From the NCBI GenBank assembly GCA_951813615.1, contig OX638377.1:5181739-5245738 (forward strand): a DNA stretch of 64,000 nt, written 5' to 3'. The DNA is from an uncultured Latescibacterota bacterium. Lineage in GTDB: Bacteria > Latescibacterota > UBA2968 > UBA8231. The translations under genes and the position numbers were made by a program. Below the pieces are notes generated by a model, which had not been told where the DNA came from, did not search any database, and saw only the letters and a program-made list of their open reading frames with translations. Below are positions 7,865 through 16,072 of this stretch, piece by piece (within the stretch, counting starts at the first letter, position 1; every line of letters starts with the position of its first letter).

Positions 7865-9442
7865 CTACAATCCACCCGGTCCCAGATCTGCATCGATCAG
7901 ACCCCGATGGTAATTCTTCCCCATCAAGTACTTGATTTCCAGCTCTACATCGCGCAAGACGACAGCCGGTAGCGCTTGCCCGTCCCGTTTGAGCAGTTCG
8001 ACCTCCAGCACATTCCACCCCTGCACCGGCCTAAATTTTCCGTGCAAACGAAAGACATACCAATAGCCAAAAACCCGATAGCGCGGCGCATCCATCACGT
8101 ACATCTGATTGACTTTGCGCAGCAGCGATTGCGGTAATTCTTTGCCGTTAAAAGCAAAGCGCAAGCGATCCCGCTCCGTCGTCTCCTGCACTCGCACCCG
8201 CAAGATCACCTCGTGGACCCGATCGACTTGGTCCCATTTTTTTAAGTCATCGCTCACCGCAAAACCCACCTGTAACGCCTGCCCCTTTGCCAACTCAATG
8301 GGTAGCGGATTAGCGACATTCGGCGCAATCGGCACCGGTGCCGGCGCGCTGCCCTCGCTGGGGATTCGATAGATCTTGTCCTTGGCCGCCATCGTCTCGG
8401 GGAAGGGTACCTCGCGCAGCTTCTGGTAGAAATCGGCCTTATACGGCCAACAGCCAAACCAATGCGCGATATAGAGGCCGTCGACTCCCTGCGCCCAATA
8501 GTTGCAAGCCCCCGCCCGCACCATTTCGATCGTCCCCTCGCCGACCCGGTCGCTGTCGATCCGACTCTGTAACGCCGGCAAAACCCGACACGCCGTCCCG
8601 TGTGCCGCTTTGACGAAGGCGCTGAAATCCGCCGACGGGTCCGCCGCTCCCGATGCCTCGGGCACGATCGCGTCGACAATGCCCTGGCGCATCCACTCCA
8701 ATGGGTCCAGCCCCACCGCCCGGCAGCCATCCAGATTCGCCGGCACGCGCAGGACCAATTCTCTTGCCGGATCGCTCTTTTTTACAGCCGCGTAAACCCG
8801 CCCTATCCACTCGGTCATAATCTCCGTCCCCGCCGCAATCTCATCGGGGTGAAAATAATAGGGGCAGTAATTGAGCTGTAGCTCAAAACCGTCAACGGGA
8901 TAGCGCGCGAGCACTTCCTCGACAATCGCCAAATTTTGCTCGCGCACTGCATCACAAGCGTAATCCCACGCGCGATACCCCGGCCACTCCGCGTCCACAC
9001 CGCCCTTGCTGCCGATCTCCAACGGCTGCGGGTCGCGCTGCTCGGCGGCGAAGCGCGGATTTTCCCAGCTTTTCAACATCAACTCCCGCGGCCCCTGCTG
9101 CGGCAATAGCATCGCGTAGAGCAGCAGGCCATTGGCATGAGCTTTGTCGCAGAGCACTTGGAGCGGATCGCATCCGGCTTTAATCAATTGGGTGAAATTC
9201 TGGTTGGCCCGCTTCCAGATCAGATGCGGCCACTTCTTTATATCTCGTCCCCACAACGCACCCACCTGCGAATCGTAAAGCAGGCTCTGCGCATCGCCCA
9301 GGGTTAGCGACAGCGCCTCGACTGGCGTCCCCACCAACTCGTCTACCGCCGCCTCTAGCTCTTCTTTCTGCATCGGCGGCTCGTACATGTAGATCAGCGG
9401 GTGCCGACCGTCGTGGTCGAAAAAAATGCGTGGTTTGGCCAT
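7865..9442 (-). CDS. TIM-barrel glycoside hydrolase-like protein
   Basis: A 525-residue cytoplasmic-looking protein with no signal peptide. The N-terminal 330 residues have a (beta/alpha)8 rhythm resembling GH10-like or DUF4015-like hydrolases: LIYMYEPP, EALSLTLGD, ANGLLLYAMLLPQ, YPVDGFELQLNYCPYYFHPDEI, DAIVPEASGAADPSADF, VDGLYIAHWFG. The acidic residues in DGFELQLNY and IVPEASG are at strand ends where catalytic carboxylates usually lie. The last ~190 residues look like a beta-sandwich (HEVILRVRVQET, FRLHGKFRPVQGWNVLEVELLKR). The exact family and substrate are unassigned. A Shine-Dalgarno-like AAGGAAAC precedes the ATG. Confidence 0.55.
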   Translation of the reverse strand: MAKPRIFFDHDGRHPLIYMYEPPMQKEELEAAVDELVGTPVEALSLTLGDAQSLLYDSQVGALWGRDIKKWPHLIWKRANQNFTQLIKAGCDPLQVLCDKAHANGLLLYAMLLPQQGPRELMLKSWENPRFAAEQRDPQPLEIGSKGGVDAEWPGYRAWDYACDAVREQNLAIVEEVLARYPVDGFELQLNYCPYYFHPDEIAAGTEIMTEWIGRVYAAVKKSDPARELVLRVPANLDGCRAVGLDPLEWMRQGIVDAIVPEASGAADPSADFSAFVKAAHGTACRVLPALQSRIDSDRVGEGTIEMVRAGACNYWAQGVDGLYIAHWFGCWPYKADFYQKLREVPFPETMAAKDKIYRIPSEGSAPAPVPIAPNVANPLPIELAKGQALQVGFAVSDDLKKWDQVDRVHEVILRVRVQETTERDRLRFAFNGKELPQSLLRKVNQMYVMDAPRYRVFGYWYVFRLHGKFRPVQGWNVLEVELLKRDGQALPAVVLRDVELEIKYLMGKNYHRGLIDADLGPGGL

Positions 9443-9497
9443 CGTCGTTTCCTTGCAATCGCTCAGTGCAGCCAGCCATTCGCCAAGCTGCGATCAA

Positions 9498-9514
9498 AGA
9501 AGCCGTCTGGAAAT
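9498..9514. repeat. Solitary end matching the MITE/IS inverted repeat
   Basis: AGAAGCCGTCTGGAAAT matches the left terminus of the 147-bp MITE at 4678 with one difference, and the match continues through TTC. No partner repeat was found nearby. It probably marks a decayed or excised element between the TIM-barrel gene and the PhyH gene. Confidence 0.5.
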
Positions 9515-9563
9515 TCCTAAGCAAAGCCCCAAGCGCGAGCGAAAGCGTACGGTTAGCGCCCTT

Positions 9564-10448
9564 CTATTCCCCGCGATGCGCGACAACACCATGCGGATTT
9601 TCAAAGGCGTCGATCCACAAGCGGCACCATTCTTCGTAGTCGGTCAGCTCGCTGGACGGATCGCGACGGGAGCGCGCGACAAAGTCGGGGTGGCCGGTGC
9701 GGCCGGTGTGCTGGCCGCTGGGCTGGTAGCGCAGATCGAGCGACCAGCGGCATTGATCGGAGTAATTGGGGGTGGAGCGATGGGGCGTAAAGCGGCTCAT
9801 GAGCACCACGTCGCCGCGCTTGCACTCCAAGGGAAAGGGTTCAATTTGGGGCATGGCCTCGGGGGCGATGGTGGTGCCGCCAGCCGCCAAATGCCGGAGA
9901 TAGCCGGTTTCGACGAGGCCGGGCAAGACTTCCATGCAGCCAGTCTCGACCGTGGCTGCGGCCAAAGGCAGCCAGCAGGTGACCACGTCAGAGCCTTCGG
10001 CTTCCGGCATCATCACGCCAGCGTCTTGGTGCCAAGGCGCGTTGTGGAAAGAGGGGCCTTCGCGGTTTTCGTAGGCCTGCGGCGGCTTGGCTCGCAAGTG
10101 CTGGATGGGGTTGCAGATCAGCTTGGGACCCAAGAGGGATTCGATAAGGTCGAGCAGATTTTCGTTGCGCAAAAACTCGAACATCGCCCTCCCTCGATAG
10201 TGCATGATGTCCATACCGTGTCCGATCTCAGGGCACTGTTTGAACAGCAAGCCGTAGCGCGTGGCGAACGGGGCGTCCTCGTGCAGGTCCGCTATTTCGC
10301 CCTCGTCGTGCAGCGTCCGTGCGCGTGCGTCAATCCACGCCGACAGCTCGTCGATGACTGGCTGCAAGTCGTGGTGGGTGAGTGCCTCGCGGGCGATGAT
10401 GACGCCGCGGGTGTTGAATTCTGTGATCTGTTCCGTCGAGAGTTTCAT
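9564..10448 (-). CDS. Phytanoyl-CoA dioxygenase (PhyH) family protein
   Basis: A 294-residue Fe(II)/2-oxoglutarate oxygenase. The metal pair is in APWHQDAGVM (His140, Asp142), the central strand is TGCMEVLPG, and the distal His is in SRFTPHRSTPNYSDQ followed by Arg in CRWSLDLRYQPSGQ. This active-site layout, including the RWSLDLRYxPxGxxTGR tail, is shared with the PhyH gene at 24269-25240, so the two belong to one subfamily. The gene is divergent from the LacI regulator at 10683, with operator-like palindromes between them, which suggests that regulator controls it. Confidence 0.92.
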   Translation of the reverse strand: MKLSTEQITEFNTRGVIIAREALTHHDLQPVIDELSAWIDARARTLHDEGEIADLHEDAPFATRYGLLFKQCPEIGHGMDIMHYRGRAMFEFLRNENLLDLIESLLGPKLICNPIQHLRAKPPQAYENREGPSFHNAPWHQDAGVMMPEAEGSDVVTCWLPLAAATVETGCMEVLPGLVETGYLRHLAAGGTTIAPEAMPQIEPFPLECKRGDVVLMSRFTPHRSTPNYSDQCRWSLDLRYQPSGQHTGRTGHPDFVARSRRDPSSELTDYEEWCRLWIDAFENPHGVVAHRGE

Positions 10449-10560
10449 CGCGGTTTCTCCCCAATCCGTCGTTCGGGCAAATTAAAGAAACCACTGCCAA
10501 ACTGTAAACGGCTCGGCAGAATACGCTGGACGAACTATGCAACATGGAACCTTTATTTAG

Positions 10561-10597
10561 AGACGATATATCGTCTATTTCAGGACGACATATCGTC
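10561..10597. promoter_or_regulatory. Twin operator-like palindromes, divergent promoter region
   Basis: AGACGATATATCGTCT (10561-10576) is a perfect 16-base palindrome. A second site, GACGACATATCGTC (10584-10597), is nearly the same. Their centres are 22 bases apart, close to two helical turns, which suits two repressor dimers on one DNA face. They lie between the divergent PhyH and LacI-family genes, so the likely binder is that regulator. Confidence 0.6.
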
Positions 10598-10682
10598 TTC
10601 AGCGTTTGTTTTGAATATATTAGATAGGTTTTGAACCGCATCGGGCAATATCCATATCGTTAATTGAGCATGGAATGAGCCA

Positions 10683-11711
10683 ATGAAGAAGAAGCAAGTT
10701 ACCATCAGAGACATTGCACAGCAGTTGGGGATTTCGCATTCAACTGTCTCGCGGGCGCTATCTGAAAATCCGAAAGAGTCGGCTCTGGTGACGGAGAAGA
10801 CCCGAAAACGGGTGGAACAAACAGCTGCCGAGATGGACTACAGACCCAATTTGATGGCGCGGGGGATTTCGACGGGGAAGACGGGTACTCTGGGTCTGAT
10901 GGCCTACCACATTGCCCGGGAGACGGTTGGCCGTCAGTCCGTTCAGATTCTGAGAGCGGTTAACAGGCGGAGTTATCAGATCATGATGGGCCTAGCACCT
11001 GACCGGCGCCATGTGGATCAACTCGACGATCAGACCGTGCAGATCCAGCAGTTGCTTTCCCGGGGCATAGACGGACTGTTTATCAACACGCGGGGCGACA
11101 TAGAGGAGTCCGAGCGCATTTTGAAGGCCGTAGGGGGACGAGTGCCAGTAGTGACGCTTGGCCATCCGACGCCCAATCTGAGCGGGGTCGTGTTGGATCA
11201 TACAACGGATTTTTGCGCGGCCACCGAGTATTTGATCCGGTTGGGTCACGAGCAGATCGGGTTTATCGGCGCGGATTGGAATAAGACCAGGGTAGGTTCG
11301 GCTAAGGCCAAGGGATATCTGCTGGCGATGCAAAAGTACGGACTGATTCCCAAACGCATACCTGGTAGAACCGCTCTTGCAAAACCGGCGTATGACCTAG
11401 GCAAAAGGCTCAGCACTGAGGCATTTACGGCGTTTGTGTGCCGGAACGATTATACGGCGATCGGCCTTTGTCGCGGGCTACATGAGTCAGGTCTTCGCGT
11501 GCCCGAGGATATGGCTGTGGTGGGTAACGGCGATATCGATTTGGCGGCTTATACGACACCAACGCTGACGACTCTAGCAACTCCCTATGAGGCGGTTGCC
11601 CAAGCAGCGATGGAGCTGATGCTGGAACAGCTTGAGGGGCAGGATGCGCCTCGGCAAGTAACCTTGACATCGCCGCTGGTGGTGCGGGAATCCTGTGGGG
11701 CGAACAAATAA
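10683..11711 (+). CDS. LacI-family transcriptional regulator
   Basis: A 342-residue regulator. The N-terminal helix-turn-helix (VTIRDIAQQLGISHSTVSRALS) and hinge (VEQTAAEMDYRPNLMARGIS) are intact. They are followed by a periplasmic-binding-protein-like sugar-sensing domain (GLMAYHI, GIDGLFINTRG, HEQIGFIGADW, AFVCRNDYTAIGLCRGLHE, VVGNGDIDLAAYTTPTLTTLATP). It probably represses or activates a nearby catabolic gene in response to a small sugar-like ligand. Divergent transcription from the PhyH gene at 9564 and the twin palindromes point to local control. A decayed tandem copy follows. Confidence 0.93.
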   Translation: MKKKQVTIRDIAQQLGISHSTVSRALSENPKESALVTEKTRKRVEQTAAEMDYRPNLMARGISTGKTGTLGLMAYHIARETVGRQSVQILRAVNRRSYQIMMGLAPDRRHVDQLDDQTVQIQQLLSRGIDGLFINTRGDIEESERILKAVGGRVPVVTLGHPTPNLSGVVLDHTTDFCAATEYLIRLGHEQIGFIGADWNKTRVGSAKAKGYLLAMQKYGLIPKRIPGRTALAKPAYDLGKRLSTEAFTAFVCRNDYTAIGLCRGLHESGLRVPEDMAVVGNGDIDLAAYTTPTLTTLATPYEAVAQAAMELMLEQLEGQDAPRQVTLTSPLVVRESCGANK

Positions 11712-11899
11712 AGAACAATGAAATGATCGGAACAGTGCTTGACAGGGGGAAGACATATTTTTTTGCCAATAAGTGCACCCGTGTGTATTTTTTGTCCCGG
11801 ATGTCTTCCGCGCTTCCGCGCTGACTGCGGCGACTACAGGAAGGCGACAGTGGGTGGATTACATCGCCTAATCGGCGATAGGACTAATAGGACTAGCTA

Positions 11900-12789
11900 A
11901 TGCAAAAAAGCAAACTACCATCAAAGACAAGGAGTTGGCATTGGTGACGGAGAGGACGGGTACTTGGGGTCTGTTGACCCACAGGATTGCCCGGGAGATA
12001 TCAGGCCGTCAGGCCGACCAGATTCTGAGGGCGGCAGACAGGCAGGATTATCAGATCCTGACGAGCTTAGCATCTCATCGGAGCGACCAGACCGTGCAGA
12101 TCCAGCAGTTGCTTTCCCGGGGCATAGACGGACTGTTTATTGACGCGCGGGGCGACATAGAGGAGTCCGAGCGCATTTTGAAGGCCGTCAGGGGACGAGT
12201 GCCAGTAGTGACGCTTATCCATCCGACGCCCAATCTGAGCGGGGTCGTGTTGGACCATACAACGGATTTTTGCGAGGTCACTGAGCATTTGATCCGGTTG
12301 GGTCACGAGCAGATCGGGTTTATCGGCGCGGATTGGAATGAGACTCGCGTAGGTTCGGCCAAGGCCAAAGGATATCTGCTGGCGATGCAAAAGCACGGAC
12401 TGATTCCCAAACGCATACCTGGTAGCCCCTTTGCAAAACCGGCGTATCACCTAGGCAAAAGGCTCCGGTGGTTCGGCACCGAGATATTTACGGCGTTTGT
12501 GTGCCGGAACGATTATACGGCGATCGGCCTTTGTCGCGGGCTACATGAGTCAGGTATTCGCGTGCCCGAGGATATGGCTGTGGTGGGCAACGGCGATATC
12601 GATTTAGCGGCTTATATGACACCGGCACTGACGACTCTGGCAACGCCCTACGAGGCGATTGCCCAAGCGGCGATGGAACTGATGCTGGAACAGCTTGAGG
12701 GGCAGGATGCGCCTCGGCAAGTAACCTTGACATCGCCTCTGGTGGTGCGGGAATCTTGTGGGGCGAACAGAAGTTCAAACCGCAGCTAA
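11900..12789 (+). pseudogene. Decayed tandem copy of the LacI-family regulator, DNA-binding domain lost
   Basis: From about 11940 this is a close copy of the preceding regulator: long stretches are nearly base-identical, for example the region from GIDGLFI to the C-terminal SPLVVRESCGAN. The helix-turn-helix and hinge are missing. Only a fragment of the original start is visible at 11900 (ATGCAAAAAAGCAAACTACC resembles the start of the intact copy), followed by a shift into the LVTERTG segment. An open frame of 284 codons (11935-12789, TTG start) remains. If translated it would be a ligand-binding domain without DNA binding. I see no Shine-Dalgarno for it. Confidence 0.8.
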
Positions 12790-12952
12790 GACTTCTCGAC
12801 GTTTTCCTATCTCCGTTCTACAGCAGCGCGATCTGAAGATCTGGGGATGCTCGCTCACCGTTGCAGAGCAGCGGACCGAGCGCCGCTGTCGGATGGTTGG
12901 ATAGTTTACTTTTGGCAAAAATCACCTATTTTTTTCTTATCCACCTTGCGCA

Positions 12953-13177
12953 GGGAACCCGCATGTTGGTTCCCTTGTTGTATGTAGCAGAATGCTTAAT
13001 GGAGGGGTCGCTCCCCTTTGCTTGGCGAATAGGCAGGAATGCCCCGCACACTCTGCGTGATTACGCGGGAACCCGCATGTCGGGTCACTTGCTAAATAGA
13101 ATAGCCAGAATTCAGTGGAGGGGTCGCTCCCCTTTGCTTGGCGAATAGGCAGGAAATACTCCGCATACTCTGCGTGA
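12953..13177. repeat. Imperfect tandem direct repeat, two units of about 110 bases
   Basis: Units 12953-13060 and 13067-13177 both open with GGGAACCCGCATGT. Both contain GGAGGGGTCGCTCCCC followed by TTTGCTTGGCGAATAGGCAG, and both close with CTCTGCGTGA. The middle parts diverge. Each unit carries a GGGG-TCGCT-CCCC stem. Function unknown; it could be a dispersed intergenic repeat of this genome. Confidence 0.75.
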
Positions 13178-13190
13178 GGTGGATATGGCC

Positions 13191-13214
13191 CGGCCCCCGT
13201 TTTATAGGGGGCCG
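13191..13214. promoter_or_regulatory. GC-rich hairpin in the haloperoxidase leader
   Basis: CGGCCCCC (13191-13198) pairs perfectly with GGGGGCCG (13207-13214) around an 8-base AT-rich loop. There is no U-tract after it, so it is not a standard terminator. It may affect mRNA stability or translation of the gene starting at 13254. Confidence 0.45.
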
Positions 13215-13253
13215 ACTCGCTACCCTTCACACAGAGGAGAGATTACCTCTATC

Positions 13254-15542
13254 ATGCGGAATAGACTACTTTTTGCCTGTACGCTTTTCACCACCCTCGC
13301 ATTATCCTCCACTCCAACGCTCGCCCAGCACTCGGTTGCACGCCAGTGGAACGAAGCCCTGTTGGAGACGATTGGCAGCGATTACGCCGATCCCACGATC
13401 CAAGCCCGCAACCTCTTCCACACCAGCATAGCCCTGTACGACGCTTGGGCGGCATACGGCGACGGCCCCGAGCAAACCTATCTGCTGGGCCAAACCGTAG
13501 GCAGCTTTACCGTCCCCTTTGCCGGAGTGCCTCGCCCCGATGATATAGAGGAGGCCCGCCGCCAAGCTATGAGCTATGCGGCCTACCGCCTCATCCAGTA
13601 CCGCTTTGCCAATTCGCCTAGCTTGATGACGATATTCAGCCCCATTGAAGTGCTCATGGCCGACTTGGGCTACGATCCGGCCATCACCTCCACGGACTAC
13701 GCCGACGGCAATCCCGCGGCCTTGGGCAACTACATCGCCCAGAGTCTGATCCAATTTGGCTTGCAGGACGGTTCCAACGAGCAGTTCGCGTACCGCAACC
13801 GCTTCTACGCGCCTTTCAATCCGTCTCTGGACCCTGCCCTGCCGGGCCCCAACGGCCTTCTTGATCCTAATTTCTGGCAGCCCCTCTATCTTGACACATA
13901 CAACTCGTTTCTCACCGCCGACTGGGGTTATGTGATCCCCTTTGCCCTCAGCGAAGAGGACCTAACGATGTACCGACGGGACGGCAACGACGTTCCGGTG
14001 TATCACGATCCGGGACCGCCGCCTCATATAGCTTTCCAGCAGCCGTTGGACCGCTCATTCATCTACCTGTACCTTCTGGATCCTCGCGCCCGCACCGGAT
14101 TGAGAATGGCGTCTGAAGAATATCAATGGGGTTTTGCCTTGGTATCGACTTGGGCGTCCCATCTCGATCCAGCCGATGGCGTCCTCTGGGATATTTCGCC
14201 TAGTGCCATCGGCAATGCTCCCGAACTCCCCCAGACGTTAGCCGAGTACCAAGCATTCTACAACATGCTCGAAGGCGGCGACGCCAGCCAAGGCCATCCG
14301 CTCAATCCCCACACCGGCCAGCCCTACGAAGAACAGTGGGTGCCGCGCGCCGACTACGCCCGAGTACTGGCCGAATTTTGGGCCGATGGCCCAGAGACCG
14401 AGACGCCGCCAGGCCATTGGTTTTCCATCCTCAACTACGTCAGCGACCACCCGCTTTTTGAAAAGCGCTTCAAAGGCGAAGGCCCAATCCTCGACGACCT
14501 TGAATGGGATGTCAAAGCCTACCTCGCTATGGGGGGTGCCATGCACGACGCGGCCGTGACCGCTTGGAGCATCAAGTGCTGGTACGACTATGTCCGCCCC
14601 ATTTCGGCGATTCGCTGGCTGGCTGACCAAGGCCAGAGCAGCGACCCCGATCTGCCGGGCTATGACCCGGCTGGCATGATGCTTATCGACGGCTATATCG
14701 AGTTGGTTCAAGCCGGAGATCCGCTCGCTGGCGAGGACGGCGAACACATCGGCAAAATCAAGTTGAAATCTTGGCGCGGGCCGACTTACATTGCCGATCC
14801 CGACACTGACATAGCTGGCGTCGGCTGGGTATTAGCCGAGAACTGGTGGCCGTACCAACGGTCCAATTTTGTCACCCCGGCCTTTGCTGGCTACGTCTCG
14901 GGCCACTCGACCTTCTCGAGTGCCGCGGCCGAGATTTTGACCCGGCTCACTGGCGATCCGTTTTTCCCGGGAGGACTGGGCGAATTCCGCATTGAGCGCA
15001 ACAGCTTTCTCGTCTTTGAGGAAGGCCCCAGCGTCGATGTGGTGTTGCAATGGGCTACCTACCAAGATGCCTCGGATCAGAGCTCTCTATCGCGTCTGTG
15101 GGGTGGCATCCATCCCCCTGCGGACGACATCCCCGCCCGCTTAATCGGCCCCCGCATTGGCGCGGACGCCTTTGCGCTGGCCGAAGGTTATTTCAGCCCG
15201 CCGACTCAAGGTGCGGCTCGCCGACCCGCTGCGTTGGTCGAGGATTTCACGGCTGAATTGCCGATGGAATTCGCCCTAGACCAAAACTACCCGAACCCAT
15301 TCAACAGCGGCACGGCCATCACATTTGACCTGCCCTACCCAGAGACGGTGGGCTTAACCGTGTACACGATCTCTGGTCAGAAGGTGGCCACCTTAGTACG
15401 CGGAACCCGGGCTGCGGGGTATCACCAAGTGTTGTGGGATGGACGGGACGAGGACGGGGCCGAGCTAGCCAGCGGCGTGTACCTGTACCACTTGCAGGTC
15501 GGTGACCAGCTAAAAACGCGGAAAATGCTGTTGGTGCGCTGA
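13254..15542 (+). CDS. Secreted vanadium-dependent haloperoxidase with C-terminal sorting domain
   Basis: A 762-residue exported protein. MRNRLLFACTLFTTLALS... is a signal peptide ending near PTLAQ. I use the ATG at 13254 because the longer frame from 13179 would bury that signal, and GAGGAGAG lies upstream. The PAP2/haloperoxidase vanadate-binding set is present: Lys441 and Arg in WSIKCWYDYVRP, the SGHST box with His551, and LSRLWGGIHPPADD with Arg614 and His620. The last ~90 residues (NYPNPFNSGTAI...GVYLYHLQVG...KMLLVR) are a type IX-like/FlgD-Ig sorting domain, implying cell-surface or outer-membrane-linked export. It probably oxidises halides with hydrogen peroxide, although phosphatase relatives share these motifs. 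Confidence 0.88.
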   Translation: MRNRLLFACTLFTTLALSSTPTLAQHSVARQWNEALLETIGSDYADPTIQARNLFHTSIALYDAWAAYGDGPEQTYLLGQTVGSFTVPFAGVPRPDDIEEARRQAMSYAAYRLIQYRFANSPSLMTIFSPIEVLMADLGYDPAITSTDYADGNPAALGNYIAQSLIQFGLQDGSNEQFAYRNRFYAPFNPSLDPALPGPNGLLDPNFWQPLYLDTYNSFLTADWGYVIPFALSEEDLTMYRRDGNDVPVYHDPGPPPHIAFQQPLDRSFIYLYLLDPRARTGLRMASEEYQWGFALVSTWASHLDPADGVLWDISPSAIGNAPELPQTLAEYQAFYNMLEGGDASQGHPLNPHTGQPYEEQWVPRADYARVLAEFWADGPETETPPGHWFSILNYVSDHPLFEKRFKGEGPILDDLEWDVKAYLAMGGAMHDAAVTAWSIKCWYDYVRPISAIRWLADQGQSSDPDLPGYDPAGMMLIDGYIELVQAGDPLAGEDGEHIGKIKLKSWRGPTYIADPDTDIAGVGWVLAENWWPYQRSNFVTPAFAGYVSGHSTFSSAAAEILTRLTGDPFFPGGLGEFRIERNSFLVFEEGPSVDVVLQWATYQDASDQSSLSRLWGGIHPPADDIPARLIGPRIGADAFALAEGYFSPPTQGAARRPAALVEDFTAELPMEFALDQNYPNPFNSGTAITFDLPYPETVGLTVYTISGQKVATLVRGTRAAGYHQVLWDGRDEDGAELASGVYLYHLQVGDQLKTRKMLLVR

Positions 15543-16046
15543 AACACCCTGCGGCCAGAGAGGTAGCAGGTGTTACATACTTAATGAAGAAGTGGATCTG
15601 TGTGGTTTTGACGAAAAAGCGCTCGCCGCTTCGAGGTCTATTCACCGTTTTAATAGAAGGAAAGTAAAGTGGACAATGAGACCATCTTGGCTGTAAGGAG
15701 CCCGAGCAATCGCGTTGGGGGGCCTTATGCTGTGGTCTATAAACACATTGAGCAAGCGTGGGCAATCGTTGCTCTTGGCTGGCGAGAAGAGGACGTAGAG
15801 CGTCCCACGTTAGGCATACGCTACTTTGGGCCAAATGCGTCGACAGACTTCCCTAGGATTGGCGATAAATCAGCCTGGCTACTTCTTCCTGATGCTCTGC
15901 ATAGAGGGATTCTTTTGAGCCTGCATTTAGAACCGATGATTCACTACAACGTGTTGCAGTTTCTAGACGAGGCGATTTCAGGCCAGCAGCTACGGGAGAG
16001 ATTGACTCAGTGAAAACATAAAAACGCGGAAAATGCTGTTGGTGCG
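15511..16046 (+). repeat. 28-bp direct repeat bracketing a small gene
   Basis: The 28 bases at 15511-15538, which encode the end of the haloperoxidase (KTRKMLLV), recur exactly at 16019-16046 and are again followed by a stop codon (TGA after the first copy, TAA after the second). The 508-base period encloses the 114-codon gene. This is the footprint of an insertion or tandem-duplication event at the 3' end of the haloperoxidase gene. Confidence 0.85.
15669..16013 (+). CDS. Small uncharacterised protein
   Basis: 114 residues starting at GTG with AAGGA seven to twelve bases upstream. It looks protein-like (SPSNRVGGPYAVVYKHIEQAWAIVALGWREEDVERPTLGIRYF) but I do not recognise a family. It has no signal peptide or membrane segment and appears to be a small alpha/beta protein. 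It lies inside a segment bracketed by a 28-bp direct repeat, so it probably arrived as part of an insertion into the haloperoxidase 3' end. Confidence 0.6.
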   Translation: MDNETILAVRSPSNRVGGPYAVVYKHIEQAWAIVALGWREEDVERPTLGIRYFGPNASTDFPRIGDKSAWLLLPDALHRGILLSLHLEPMIHYNVLQFLDEAISGQQLRERLTQ

Positions 16047-16072
16047 ATAAGGCCGCCTGACTACTACCGCCG

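Larger units (their letters stand above)
12790..13253. other. Non-coding interval with tandem repeat and hairpins
   Basis: No credible gene is seen. The interval holds an imperfect tandem repeat (12953-13177) and a strong hairpin (13191-13214) just ahead of the haloperoxidase gene. An ORF of 95 codons crosses the repeat but lacks a ribosome site and protein-like composition. Confidence 0.7.

Noticed and set aside
9426..10634. 402-codon plus-strand open frame
   Set aside because: It lies opposite the clear PhyH gene and has no recognisable protein features; GC-rich antisense shadow.
12953..13177. Repeat pair considered as a CRISPR remnant
   Set aside because: Only two long imperfect units without spacers.
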